This document shows, in pieces, positions 6,788 to 14,913 of a DNA stretch of 23,390 nucleotides (position 1 is the stretch's first letter; each line of letters starts with the position of its first letter). Both the position numbers and the translations under genes were made by a program. Location: NCBI GenBank assembly GCA_947367855.1, contig CANBFE010000042.1, forward strand, positions 1 through 23,390, in the 5' to 3' direction. Origin of the DNA: an uncultured Lachnospiraceae bacterium. Lineage in GTDB: Bacteria > Bacillota > Clostridia > Lachnospirales > Lachnospiraceae. A model generated the notes under the pieces. That model had not been told where the DNA came from. It was given only the letters and a program-made list of their open reading frames with translations, and searched no databases.

Positions 6788-7777
6788 TCAATGTCCACAC
6801 CGACTGCACGGAGCAAGTCCAGACTCTATGGCATTTTCCATGGTCATGGTATATATTGTTCTCTTCAGCCCCGAACACATCCTGTCAAAATGATAACGAT
6901 CACCCTCCCCCGTGATAAAAAGTATCAATGGCCCCCTTCCTCCTGTACATCTCGAACATGGATAGTATTTTCCTCCGCTCTGGTTTCTCTCACCTTCTAT
7001 TGATCCCGCCGAAATCTGAATCACCGATAACCTCAGATGACTGCATTGATCGCTCAAATGATACACAGTGCCTGTTTCCGTTACATACACCGTCTTCCCC
7101 CCGGAATCTCCTCCCTGATTTCCTCCCCCGGAGAGACCATACCCGTTCCAGATATGGGAGAAATACCGGTTTGACATCCGGAAGGATGAAAAGCCCATCA
7201 GACTGCTCCATGGTGATACGGAATATGTTACAATGATATCAATTTCATCTTCCGGACCGAAGAGACTGCTTTCCCAGAGCTGCAGACTGTCCGCTCCGTT
7301 TGAAAGCGGGGAATGGTCCAGGTATTCCCTTCCGGCAGAATCCATAATTTTCCGTCTGACATAGGAAGACGAAACTGCAACTCCGGCCAGTTCTCTCCAC
7401 CAATCATCCCCCTGTTCTCCACCTTCCGGCATCTCTCCACTGTCTAACACATATCCGTATACAGACAGTCTGCTGCCAATCTGCCATACAGCCAGCTGCA
7501 GGCTGCCATGGAGCCGTATCATCTCAATGGCGCAGCCCAGATTGAGAAAGAAAAACAGAAACAAGGGAAGTACAATAGCCGCTTCCACTGTCATTCCCCC
7601 GCCTGCCGTCCTGGAAAATGCGGCGGACAGTGATATCCCCTTTAAGAAGCGGCAGGTAGTACCTGGCTGACACTCACAGCCTTTTCGGGAAGATTCCGGA
7701 TTCCGGGCCGAATCCGCAGAATATTTTTGACAAGTCGGAGAAGGTTCCTTTTTTGCTGACAATAGTTTCTTTTTCAT
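6788..7777 (-). CDS. TadE-like pseudopilin with C-terminal tandem H-C-CxxC modules
   Basis: The protein has 329 residues. A 60-residue Ser- and Cys-containing N-terminal segment precedes the pseudopilin signature GGGMTVEAAIVLPLFLFFF and its helix (about 66-85). A mixed extracytoplasmic domain follows to about 210, then a Gly-rich linker (214-227). The tail holds two similar modules. The first is YVTETGTVYHLSDQCSHL ending in PCSRC (His240, Cys245, Cys274, Cys277). The second is FITGEGDRYHFDRMCSGL ending in PCSRC (His296, Cys301, Cys324, Cys327). Such H-x4-C plus CxxC sets usually bind zinc and occur in secreted firmicute proteins. ATG 7777 has GGGAG 7 nt upstream; 7801 (ATG) and 7804 (GTG) are alternatives. 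It lies 45 nt after the DUF5702 gene. Confidence 0.78.
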   Translation of the reverse strand: MKKKLLSAKKEPSPTCQKYSADSARNPESSRKGCECQPGTTCRFLKGISLSAAFSRTAGGGMTVEAAIVLPLFLFFFLNLGCAIEMIRLHGSLQLAVWQIGSRLSVYGYVLDSGEMPEGGEQGDDWWRELAGVAVSSSYVRRKIMDSAGREYLDHSPLSNGADSLQLWESSLFGPEDEIDIIVTYSVSPWSSLMGFSSFRMSNRYFSHIWNGYGLSGGGNQGGDSGGKTVYVTETGTVYHLSDQCSHLRLSVIQISAGSIEGERNQSGGKYYPCSRCTGGRGPLILFITGEGDRYHFDRMCSGLKRTIYTMTMENAIESGLAPCSRCGH

Positions 7778-7822
7778 TTTACCGCTCCCTAAAGAGGACA
7801 TCACTGTTCACCCCACTTTCCA

Positions 7823-9331
7823 TCAGTCATAGCTTTTCTGTCTGGTTATTTCGTATTGGAAACCATGTCTGCTTCCGATCTGAATACAGGCTTCCAGCGC
7901 ATCAAAACATCCGTCCAGCCTGAATGTCGTATTACCAGGTGTTTTTCGAATATCCGCCTCCACCATGTTCATGGCCCGTGCCGTAAGAGTATCGATATCC
8001 GTAAACATCATAAACAGTCTCAAATAGTCCTTATATCCCAGGCCGCTTCCCTCCTGGGCCTTATCCTGCAGTTCCCCTGCCAACGCTGTGGAAAGACTGT
8101 AATGCCAACTGTCCCCATCTTTCAACAAAGGGATTTTTCCGCCTGACAAAAGAGACTTCACATCATACACACTCTCCGCATATGCCCAGGCCAACAGAAT
8201 CGCGCCTTCCAACAGGGGAGTCAGCTCCGGGAGAAAAATCATGGTGCATACCAGGCCTGCTGCTATCTTTATCTCCGCACGTTTGGTCTTGTCATTCATA
8301 AGATACATTGCGTTTGCCGCCTCCCTGAGGACACACAGGCGGTTGGCCACACTCCGCAGGTTCTCCACATCGCTTTCCTTCCCGGCTACCAGATATTCTA
8401 TCTGATACCGCAGTGCATCTTCCTCATATTCCTGTCCGTATCGGCCCATATACTGCAGCAGATATTCCTGAAAGACAAATTTCTCCACCACCTGCCCTGT
8501 CTCCGTCTCGTATCCCATATTTCCGCGGTTCACCTGGTTCTGCGCCATCCTGTTCATAATCAGATTCCCGGTATACAGCGCATTCGGAGATAGTTCCGTT
8601 TCCTCTTCCAACACAAGCTTCAGGATGCCCAAACGTTTCTTTGCCTCCAGACCATCTGTGGGATTTCGCAGACTCACGGTCTCCCACTCCCCTTCCTCGA
8701 TCTCAATAACCTTTCCGTCGTATTCGGAAACCCATCCTCCGATCTGCCCGTCCAGTTCCTGTTTTCTCTGTTCCTCCTTTCCCTCCTCAAGCCCGTTTAC
8801 TTCAATAGTCTGCATCCAATTCTGTAGTTCCCCCAACAGATCCAGTCCAATGTCCGCCTTCACAGCCTCCACCGCACGTTTGCGGAATACCGCGCCTGCC
8901 CCATCCGTCAGTATGGATACCTTTTTGAGTTCAGCCTGCTTCAGTTCAAGCGCCAGGAAATCACCATACAGAAATTCGGACAGAAAGATATCATCATAAC
9001 TCAGATTCTTTGTCAGATACCTGCTCAAATGCGCCTCCGTATTAGCCTTACCGCACGCCCTGGTACCATAGGAAGAATCAATGGCAAACAGATTGTACTG
9101 TTTCATCAGCTCCCGGTGGTATTCAGCCATAATGCTCTGCAGCCCGATATCCGCAATACACTCTGCCTCCAGTCTTGCGCCATTTCTCCGTGCCCCGTCT
9201 ATCAGAGTCAGGCACAGGGACAGGATAACCGCCAGGCACAGGGTAAGACAGACTGTCAGATAGGCAGGACATGCCGTTTCCGCGCACCCGGGATTATCCT
9301 TTTTGTCATACACAAATTCCCTGTTTCCCAT
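7823..9331 (-). CDS. TadG-like membrane-anchored protein (DUF5702-like)
   Basis: This is a 502-residue protein with an N-terminal membrane helix (about 24-44) beginning in a pilin-like YLTVCLTLCLAVILSL stretch, followed by a long acidic extracytoplasmic part. Residues about 360-395 contain another hydrophobic pair around an Ala-rich LLEGAILLAWAYAES segment. Length, position and the phrase ARRNGARLEAECIADIGLQSIMAEYHRELMKQYNLF match proteins that I recall as DUF5702, a firmicute counterpart of TadG in Tad loci. The role is unknown, probably surface presentation or stabilisation of the pilus. The ATG at 9331 follows AAAGG at 8 nt and starts 17 nt after the pilin stop; the next gene begins 45 nt later. 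Confidence 0.72.
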   Translation of the reverse strand: MGNREFVYDKKDNPGCAETACPAYLTVCLTLCLAVILSLCLTLIDGARRNGARLEAECIADIGLQSIMAEYHRELMKQYNLFAIDSSYGTRACGKANTEAHLSRYLTKNLSYDDIFLSEFLYGDFLALELKQAELKKVSILTDGAGAVFRKRAVEAVKADIGLDLLGELQNWMQTIEVNGLEEGKEEQRKQELDGQIGGWVSEYDGKVIEIEEGEWETVSLRNPTDGLEAKKRLGILKLVLEEETELSPNALYTGNLIMNRMAQNQVNRGNMGYETETGQVVEKFVFQEYLLQYMGRYGQEYEEDALRYQIEYLVAGKESDVENLRSVANRLCVLREAANAMYLMNDKTKRAEIKIAAGLVCTMIFLPELTPLLEGAILLAWAYAESVYDVKSLLSGGKIPLLKDGDSWHYSLSTALAGELQDKAQEGSGLGYKDYLRLFMMFTDIDTLTARAMNMVEADIRKTPGNTTFRLDGCFDALEACIQIGSRHGFQYEITRQKSYD

Positions 9332-9348
9332 ATTCTTACCTTTATCTC

Positions 9349-9525
9349 CTATACTTTGTTTGACTGCGTTGTGATCTTCTGGAAGATCGTGTTGACTACC
9401 TGGGTGATCTGCGTTTTAAAAAGAATGACCAGACCTACAAGAACTACGATGATCAGAATGATTTCCACGGTTCCCATGCCTTCTTCTTCCGTCAAGAACT
9501 GTTTCATGCCTTTTAACTGATTCAT
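9349..9525 (-). CDS. flp: Flp-type major pilin (type IVb prepilin)
   Basis: This is a 58-residue prepilin. A charged leader (MNQLKGMKQFLTEEEG) ends in Gly, followed by MGTVEIILIIVVLVGLVILF. Cleavage after that Gly would leave Glu at position +5 of the mature pilin, the classic type IV pilin residue, and a mature peptide of about 42 residues, typical of Flp pilins. The ATG at 9525 follows AGAGG at about 5 nt; a longer frame from 9549 lacks a better site. It sits between tadC and the DUF5702 gene. A small hairpin (9541-9554) in the 55-nt gap upstream may help produce more of this subunit than of the machinery. Confidence 0.88.
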   Translation of the reverse strand: MNQLKGMKQFLTEEEGMGTVEIILIIVVLVGLVILFKTQITQVVNTIFQKITTQSNKV

Positions 9526-9540
9526 ACAACCTCTCTTTCC

Positions 9541-9554
9541 GCTGCGCATGCAGC
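9541..9554 (-). promoter_or_regulatory. Small stem-loop just upstream of the pilin gene
   Basis: GCTGC (9541-9545) and GCAGC (9550-9554) form a 5-bp stem with a 4-nt loop in the 55-nt tadC-flp gap. There is no U-tract, so it is not a terminator. It could be an mRNA processing or stabilising structure; this is inference. Confidence 0.3.
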
Positions 9555-9580
9555 TACCTGTTTTTGAGCAAAGTACCTCT

Positions 9581-11029
9581 TTACATATTTGACAATGCCG
9601 GTATCATAATCACCGCCATCACCACCGCGAGCATCAGCACCATCGGTATCAGAAGTTTTGTTCCCGCCTCCTCCCCGAGCTTTTTACTCTGCTGCAGCCT
9701 CTCTTCCGCCGATTTGTCCGCTTCATCCCGCAGTCTTTCCAACAACGTGCTGCTTCCCCTTTTCAAATTCTGTGTCAGCAGCGCACTCAGCCGGATATAT
9801 TCCTGCAGACCTGTCCGCCTTCCGAAATGCTCATAGGACAAGGCTTCCGAAATCCCTGAACGCAGTTCCCTGCAGGTATACAGTACCTCTTCATAAGCCG
9901 GGGATTTTTTGCCTCCGCTCCGGCACTTTGCCTCATAATCACCGGCAATTTTCTGAAAGGCCCCCCTTATGGTCATGCCGGCTCCCACAAATAACGCCAG
10001 TTTATGTACAATCTCCGAATATTCCCTGTGCAGACTCCTTCTTCTTTTCTCCAACTGTTCATGCAGGTCCCTGTCCAGAAGCAGAAATACCATAACGGCT
10101 GCTGCTATACCTGCTGCCCACAGGATCAAACTGTTGTCCTCCACGCTCTGCTGCCACCCGATTCCACTGCCTCTCCATTCCACAGGCAGTTTCCAGGTCT
10201 CCGCCAGAACACTCTCACTCTGGGACAGCAGAAGCATTTCCTCCATTTCCCGGTAGAGCAGTTCCTCCTCCGCAATCTCAGGTGGTGTCACAGTCACCTG
10301 CAGCAATGCAGTCCTTTCACAGGCGCCGTAACTTATACATGCCTTCAGATCTACCTGCGTATTCTCCTCCGGGGAAAATACCTGTCCTTCGCTGTTCAGC
10401 ACTCCCGGTACACTGCTCTCCCACTCTACTTTTACAGGAAAATTCCCATACTCTTCTGCCAGGAACAGGTCTGAACTTACCTTCTCAAGACTTTCATTTT
10501 TTGCAAGGATCATCCCGGGCAGTCCCTGTATAAATGTATCCACAATTTCCCCAGCCTCTTCTCCGGCCAATAACAGGGGTTCCACCTCTATCCGAAAATC
10601 CATCCGGCTCTGTTCATAATCGGCAACTATGTGAATTTCCCGGCTTCCCTCCTGGTATCCGTTTCTTGCAATGGTTCCGTCCTCTCCCAGAATAATCTGG
10701 TTTTCCGCCGCAAACTTTGCAGCTGCCCCCATAAAGGTTCCCACTGCCGCCACTGCGAAACAAAGCGCCGCCTTCTTAACATAATACGAAGTCTTTAAGT
10801 ACTCTCCCGGCTCACCGGGGTAAAGTTGGAGCAGATCCTTTTCCACCTGCGCAGAAGAAAACACCTTGGGAAACCAGAGGCAGCTTTTCTTATACAGATA
10901 CATTGCCATCCTGTAAAAAGGCTTCAGCAGGGAAGCCGTATCCTTTGCCGCCTCCTCCTTTCTGGCCAGAAAAAGCAGTATCAGAAAAAGTCCCGCCAAC
11001 ACCAATGCGATCCAGTACAGTTTGTCCAC
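9581..11029 (-). CDS. tadC: TadC-like inner-membrane platform protein (T2SF domain) with large inserted extracytoplasmic domain
   Basis: This is a 482-residue membrane protein. Helices lie at about 4-21, 86-107, 301-318 and 458-478, and the cytoplasmic T2SF domain at about 340-455 (motif HKLALFVGAGMTIRGAFQKIA). TadC pairs with TadB to form the platform on which TadA acts. Classical TadC is near 300 residues; here about 190 residues are inserted between helices 2 and 3, facing outward. The part about 175-250 reads like a bacterial Ig-like domain (VEWESSVPGVLNSEGQVFSP, then a QVTVTPP end). The start used is GTG 11029, whose AAGGGG lies immediately upstream, so the exact start is uncertain. The tadB stop is only 4 nt away, suggesting coupled translation. 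The flp gene follows. Confidence 0.82.
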   Translation of the reverse strand: MDKLYWIALVLAGLFLILLFLARKEEAAKDTASLLKPFYRMAMYLYKKSCLWFPKVFSSAQVEKDLLQLYPGEPGEYLKTSYYVKKAALCFAVAAVGTFMGAAAKFAAENQIILGEDGTIARNGYQEGSREIHIVADYEQSRMDFRIEVEPLLLAGEEAGEIVDTFIQGLPGMILAKNESLEKVSSDLFLAEEYGNFPVKVEWESSVPGVLNSEGQVFSPEENTQVDLKACISYGACERTALLQVTVTPPEIAEEELLYREMEEMLLLSQSESVLAETWKLPVEWRGSGIGWQQSVEDNSLILWAAGIAAAVMVFLLLDRDLHEQLEKRRRSLHREYSEIVHKLALFVGAGMTIRGAFQKIAGDYEAKCRSGGKKSPAYEEVLYTCRELRSGISEALSYEHFGRRTGLQEYIRLSALLTQNLKRGSSTLLERLRDEADKSAEERLQQSKKLGEEAGTKLLIPMVLMLAVVMAVIMIPALSNM

Positions 11030-11033
11030 CCCC

Positions 11034-11804
11034 TTATGCCATTTCAGCCGTAATCTTTTTCATAATATGTTCACCCAACAGATAGGCTGCGAGATAAACG
11101 CCCAGACACCCCGTCATAATGGCTGCTCCTGTCAGATTATGGTAAAGAGAGTCAAAATACCCCCTGTTCCCCATGTCGATATACAGCAGTATCCCAAAGG
11201 GCATAAGTTTCATAATCGTCAGTTCCATCTTCTTCCCTCCCAAAAGAATCTGTACTTCCTGTTTCAGTTCGATCTGCCTCCCGATCTGATGAGCCGAACT
11301 TCTGATAATTTCAGCCATATTGCCTCCGTTCCTCTTAGCCAGCGCAAATATCTGTGCAAACTGGGCTATTTCCTCACAGTTACTCCGAAGGGCAAGGTCA
11401 CCCAGGAGTTCTTCCAGGGAAATATTGATATTCAGCCCTCTTTTCATATAGGTCAGCTCCCTGCAGATGACAGCCTCGCCGCCATACATCAATGCCATAT
11501 CCTGTCTGCATTCCAAAAAAGCATTTTCAACAGAATACCCTGCCTGAAGCAAAGTTGCCACGGACAAAATACATTCCCTGAACTGGGAAGCCAGCTCTTC
11601 CCTTACTTTCTCAGCCCTCTCCTGTCCCATCCGGATGTAGGCCGCCACGCCTACGGGGGAAAGAAGGATGAACGCAAGAACACTGCGGTAAAAGAAATAT
11701 GCCAGAAGCGCCGTAATCCCGCCACAGAGCAGAACAGCCCCGACTCTCTCTCCGCCCTTCCAACAGTATTTATGATAGTCCTGCCGTTTTAAGTTTGTGT
11801 CCAT
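11034..11804 (-). CDS. tadB: TadB-like inner-membrane platform protein (T2SF domain)
   Basis: This is a 256-residue membrane protein with two N-terminal helices (about 20-57), a cytoplasmic T2SF domain (about 70-195) and two C-terminal helices (about 208-248). The T2SF motifs are ILSVATLLQAGYSVENAF and the segment FALAKRNGGNMAEIIRSSA, which is characteristic of TadB. TadB and TadC together form the platform that couples the TadA ATPase to pilin extraction. The ATG at 11804 has AAAGGAG 9 nt upstream and overlaps the last 35 nt of tadA in another frame, so the two are likely translationally coupled. Length is close to the family norm, unlike the enlarged TadC that follows 4 nt later. Confidence 0.9.
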   Translation of the reverse strand: MDTNLKRQDYHKYCWKGGERVGAVLLCGGITALLAYFFYRSVLAFILLSPVGVAAYIRMGQERAEKVREELASQFRECILSVATLLQAGYSVENAFLECRQDMALMYGGEAVICRELTYMKRGLNINISLEELLGDLALRSNCEEIAQFAQIFALAKRNGGNMAEIIRSSAHQIGRQIELKQEVQILLGGKKMELTIMKLMPFGILLYIDMGNRGYFDSLYHNLTGAAIMTGCLGVYLAAYLLGEHIMKKITAEMA

Positions 11805-12987
11805 GGCACAGCTCTCCTTTCTTTTTCAGTATTCCCATCACTTTTCCTCCCGGATCTTCCCCAGTCTCTTCAAAAAGGAAAAGCGGATTCATATGTATTT
11901 CATTGTTCTCACAGCCGATAAGCTCCGCTATTTCCAAAACCTTTCTGGACTTGTCCCGCAGCCGCCCCAGATGCACAATGATATCCACACCTGATGCAAT
12001 CTGCTGCCTGATTGCCGCCAGGGGCAGTTCCATCCCCATCAGCACCATATTTTCCAACCGGGCCAGCATATCCCTGCCGCTGTTGGCATGCCCGGTGGAC
12101 ATGCTGCCGTCATGTCCGGTATTCATGCACTGAAGCATGTCAAATGCCTCCGCTCCCCTCACTTCTCCTACTACTATCCTGTCCGGCCTCATTCGAAGAG
12201 ATGATTTGATCAGCTCCCGAATGGTAATCTCCCGGCATCCCTCCACATTGCTGTTGCGGGTTTCCAGACGTACCAGATTAGGCAGGCCCTGAAGCTGAAG
12301 CTCTGCGCTGTCCTCTATTGTAATGACACGCTCTTCGGAAGGAATGTACTGGGACAATACATTCAGAAAGGTGGTCTTTCCGCTTCCTGTCCCGCCGCTT
12401 ATGAAGATATTGTATTTTGCCTTCACCAGCTTTTTCAAAAATTCCGCAGCTTCCAATGAAATGGAATCTATCTGGAGCAGCCTCTCCATGGTGATGGGTT
12501 TATCCGGAAAACGCCTTATTGTAACAATGGGGCCGTTAAGCGCCACCGGATTCATGACAATATTTACCCTGGACCCATTGGAAAGTCTGGCATCCACTAT
12601 GGGAGACGCCTCATTTACCACGCGGTTGCACCCCGCAACGATCTGCTGTATCACATCCTGCAGCTTCTCCGTGGATTCAAAACCTGTCTCCAACTCCCGG
12701 AGCCTTCCGTTCTGTTCTATAAAAATATGGTCCTTTCCGTTAATCATGATTTCCGTCACCGAGCTGTCGTCCACAAATACCTGTAAAATGTCCAGTCTGC
12801 GCAGGGAATCAAAGAGTTCTTTTCTCAGCCGCCTTCTCGTCTCCACCGGATAGATCATCAGCTTTTCCTGCGCAAGCATTACCTCATCTATGATATCCTC
12901 CACCTCGGCATCCGTAAAATCCTTGGCAAAATCCATTTTCTCCTGCACCCTGCCGCGCAGCTCCCTCTTCAGGTCCGTATATTCCAT
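11770..12987 (-). CDS. tadA: TadA/CpaF-type secretion ATPase
   Basis: This is a 405-residue hexameric motor ATPase that powers assembly (and often retraction) of the Flp pilus. An N-terminal helical domain (1-75) precedes the CpaF domain. Motifs present are Walker A GGTGSGKT (198-205), the Asp box VITIEDSAEL (221-230), Walker B RIVVGEVRG (270-278) and the His box GHDGSMSTGHAN (291-302). All catalytic residues look intact, so the machine should be active. ATG 12987 lies 4 nt after AAGGAGG and overlaps the tadZ end by 19 nt. Being immediately upstream of tadB and tadC gives the canonical tadZABC order. Confidence 0.96.
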   Translation of the reverse strand: MEYTDLKRELRGRVQEKMDFAKDFTDAEVEDIIDEVMLAQEKLMIYPVETRRRLRKELFDSLRRLDILQVFVDDSSVTEIMINGKDHIFIEQNGRLRELETGFESTEKLQDVIQQIVAGCNRVVNEASPIVDARLSNGSRVNIVMNPVALNGPIVTIRRFPDKPITMERLLQIDSISLEAAEFLKKLVKAKYNIFISGGTGSGKTTFLNVLSQYIPSEERVITIEDSAELQLQGLPNLVRLETRNSNVEGCREITIRELIKSSLRMRPDRIVVGEVRGAEAFDMLQCMNTGHDGSMSTGHANSGRDMLARLENMVLMGMELPLAAIRQQIASGVDIIVHLGRLRDKSRKVLEIAELIGCENNEIHMNPLFLFEETGEDPGGKVMGILKKKGELCHGHKLKTAGLS

Positions 12988-14009
12988 TCTTCCTCCTTCC
13001 CCGCCTTTTCCTCTATCTCTCTGACCAGGCCCCTGACCAGATCCCCCAGGTCCCCCTTTGTCATCTGTTCCAGCTCTTCCGGCAGTCTCCTGATATGCGC
13101 AAGGGACAGGCGTTTTGTCTTATCCAAAATATCTCCATACTCGTACAATGCCAGAATCTGTTCGTACTGGAGCAGTTTTCCCTGGGCGATCCTGTCCTCC
13201 CTTGTCAGGGTATACACTCTGGCACACAGCCTTAGTATCTCAAACAATCCCTGCATACTCTCACTCAGATCCAGAATGACATATTCATATTCTTCCAGTT
13301 CCTCGATCTTCCGGAACAGCTCCAACCACTCCGAGGCTGTTACCGTAAGGAGATTCTGGCCCGACTTCATAGGCGGGATATAGGAAAGCGCTCCCTTATG
13401 TTTCAGGATTGTCTGAAGCCTCAGCCTGAATCTATCCTTCTGGGCATTGAGAAAATAGAGCAGATCCGCCATGTCCAGGCCCTGTATACCCGGCAGAAGC
13501 TCCGCAGTGCCTGCGTAATGCTCAAAATTCAGGTAAAGTGTCCTGTGCTTCTCCGCAAGCAGCAGGCTCATGGTAATGGCAAACGAGGTCTGCATACACC
13601 GTCTTACCGGGGAATAATTTCCGATAAATACTGTCTTTCGGTTGGACCGGAGCAGCGGCAGCTGCGCATCCGCCACTTCCGTATAGATTGCCAGGAGCTG
13701 TCTCAGAATTTCTTCTGCCTCCTGATATTTGTCCACATAGAAAATATCCTCCCATTTCATAATGCCGCTTTCGTTCAGCACCACCAGACGGCCCGGGGAA
13801 AGCTTCAGAAGCTCAGGATTGTATACGGATTCTGCCGCCACCAGCATCTCCACGCCTTCCTTTTCCATTGCAAGCATATCTCTGACGCTTGTATAGGTTT
13901 TCACTTCCCAGGGCAGATTTTTGTGCCTTTCCATAAATTCCGCCATCAAATGGGCATACTCTTCCTCCTCATCACACAACAGCATGACCTTTCTGATCTT
14001 TTCCTTCAA
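12969..14009 (-). CDS. tadZ: TadZ/CpaE-like pilus localisation protein with degenerate P-loop
   Basis: This is a 346-residue cytoplasmic protein. Residues 1 to about 110 form an atypical receiver-like domain (KVMLLCDEEEEYAHLMAEFM), and about 125-300 a MinD/ParA-like fold. TadZ proteins are polar hubs that recruit the Tad machine. The strand-loop entering the ATPase fold reads GNYSPVRRCMQTSF (130-143); the corresponding deviant Walker A of relatives has Gly-Gly-x-Gly-Lys-Thr, so the glycines and the Lys are lost (Lys to Gln). The later DLSESMQGLFEIL element is kept. The start is a TTG at 14009, 4 nt after GGGAGGTG; it overlaps the TGA of the peptidase gene (TTGA), typical of coupling. The ORF extends further upstream, but that part lies inside the peptidase gene in another frame. 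Confidence 0.85.
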   Translation of the reverse strand: MKEKIRKVMLLCDEEEEYAHLMAEFMERHKNLPWEVKTYTSVRDMLAMEKEGVEMLVAAESVYNPELLKLSPGRLVVLNESGIMKWEDIFYVDKYQEAEEILRQLLAIYTEVADAQLPLLRSNRKTVFIGNYSPVRRCMQTSFAITMSLLLAEKHRTLYLNFEHYAGTAELLPGIQGLDMADLLYFLNAQKDRFRLRLQTILKHKGALSYIPPMKSGQNLLTVTASEWLELFRKIEELEEYEYVILDLSESMQGLFEILRLCARVYTLTREDRIAQGKLLQYEQILALYEYGDILDKTKRLSLAHIRRLPEELEQMTKGDLGDLVRGLVREIEEKAGKEEEWNIRT

Positions 14010-14500
14010 TAGGCACCTCCCAAATAGAGCAGTAAACTGATAAGCGCCGGACCGGAAAGACAGATTCCCGTAGGTACAGCACCGGGATAAAGCTTCCAGC
14101 TGCCGCTTGCCATCACTTCCTGCAGATATCCTGACAGACAGCGCATCCGCTCTCTGAACATTTTTTTCCGCCACATTCTAATCATGGAAACTACTGCCGA
14201 AATCAGCAAAGAACAAAACAGAAACGAAAGAATTTTCTGGAAGGGAAGGTATCCTGCAGTCACTCCGAGAAGTTTTACATCGCCCGCTCCCAGTCCGCCG
14301 ATCTTAAAAAACGGATACAGACATGCCATGACCAGCACCGTCTGTCCCAGATAGAGAAATATACCTGACAGTCCCCTGTCCCATGACTGCCATCCAGCCC
14401 CCCAGAACGCCGCCAGAAGGACCAGACAGTTAGGGATCCTCTTATCCCTATAGTCATAACAGCAGGCCGCCGCTAAAATTACACACAGAGCCGCCAACAA
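14006..14500 (-). CDS. Prepilin peptidase (A24, CpaA/TadV type), first gene of the Tad operon
   Basis: This is a 164-residue membrane aspartic protease that cleaves the leader from Flp prepilins. The catalytic aspartates are Asp16 in YDYRDKRIPN and Asp74 in GLGAGDVKLLG, both canonical. The reading frame begins at an ATG at 14605, but that codon overlaps the operon -10 element, so it cannot be on the transcript. The TTG at 14500, 5 nt after AAAGGAG and immediately before the first helix, gives the size usual for CpaA. It opens the operon and overlaps tadZ by 4 nt. It differs clearly from the shorter second peptidase at 6366-6773. Confidence 0.88.
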   Translation of the reverse strand: MLAALCVILAAACCYDYRDKRIPNCLVLLAAFWGAGWQSWDRGLSGIFLYLGQTVLVMACLYPFFKIGGLGAGDVKLLGVTAGYLPFQKILSFLFCSLLISAVVSMIRMWRKKMFRERMRCLSGYLQEVMASGSWKLYPGAVPTGICLSGPALISLLLYLGGAY

Positions 14501-14603
14501 ACCATCTCCTTTTTCTGAAATAAATACTGATTTCCGAGGCGAAACATGCCTCCTGAACTTCCCGAAACTTCCTGAATCACTTGATTTGTGATGTTGTAAA
14601 TGC

Positions 14604-14631
14604 ATTATACCACGGCCTGCCCAAATTACAA
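14604..14631 (-). promoter_or_regulatory. Promoter of the Tad operon
   Basis: On the minus strand -35 TTGTAA (14626-14631), a 16-bp spacer and a consensus -10 TATAAT (14604-14609) preceded by TGG (extended -10). Transcription would start near 14597, leaving a leader of about 100 nt before the TTG start of the peptidase gene. Confidence 0.7.
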
Positions 14632-14667
14632 GAGGAAAAACGCAAAAAATACTTTTTTGGCAGAAAT

Positions 14668-14862
14668 CTACAAAAGTCTGTAAATTCCAATTCCGTAAAG
14701 GGCCAGAAGGCCCGGAAATCCAAGGATTCCGGATGTCAAAACCGTGACCGCGTTAATCCCCACTCCCAGAGATAATCCCATTTTATGTAAAGTCGTATTG
14801 ATAAAATACATGGCAATGGTCCCCAGAATACCTCTCATCAGAATATTTAATAATTTTTCCAT
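14668..14862 (-). CDS. bofA: BofA-family protein (pro-sigma-K processing inhibitor homologue)
   Basis: This is a 64-residue integral membrane protein with two helices. The second half (GINAVTVLTSGILGFPGLLALYGIG) is the conserved BofA signature, preceded by MYFINTTLHKMG. In Bacillus, BofA holds the SpoIVFB protease inactive until sigma-K activation late in sporulation; in many Clostridia the protein is kept although the sigma-K checkpoint differs. The ATG at 14862 follows GGGAG at 7 nt; a GTG two codons earlier is less well placed. It diverges from the yaaL-like gene and its stop lies just upstream of the Tad promoter. A sporulation role for this organism is inferred, not shown; no other sporulation gene lies in the window. 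Confidence 0.88.
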   Translation of the reverse strand: MEKLLNILMRGILGTIAMYFINTTLHKMGLSLGVGINAVTVLTSGILGFPGLLALYGIGIYRLL

Positions 14863-14913
14863 ATGCACACTCCCCGTCTGTTTCCCGGCAGATCAGCAAC
14901 GGTACCTGCTCCC

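Noticed and set aside
14501..14605. Longer N-terminus for the first prepilin peptidase from the ATG at 14605
   Set aside because: That ATG overlaps the -10 element, and the added residues are charged and unlike the family.
14641..14660. A-tract/T-tract hairpin after bofA as a terminator
   Set aside because: The stem is almost only A-T pairs and the whole element overlaps the region just upstream of the Tad promoter.
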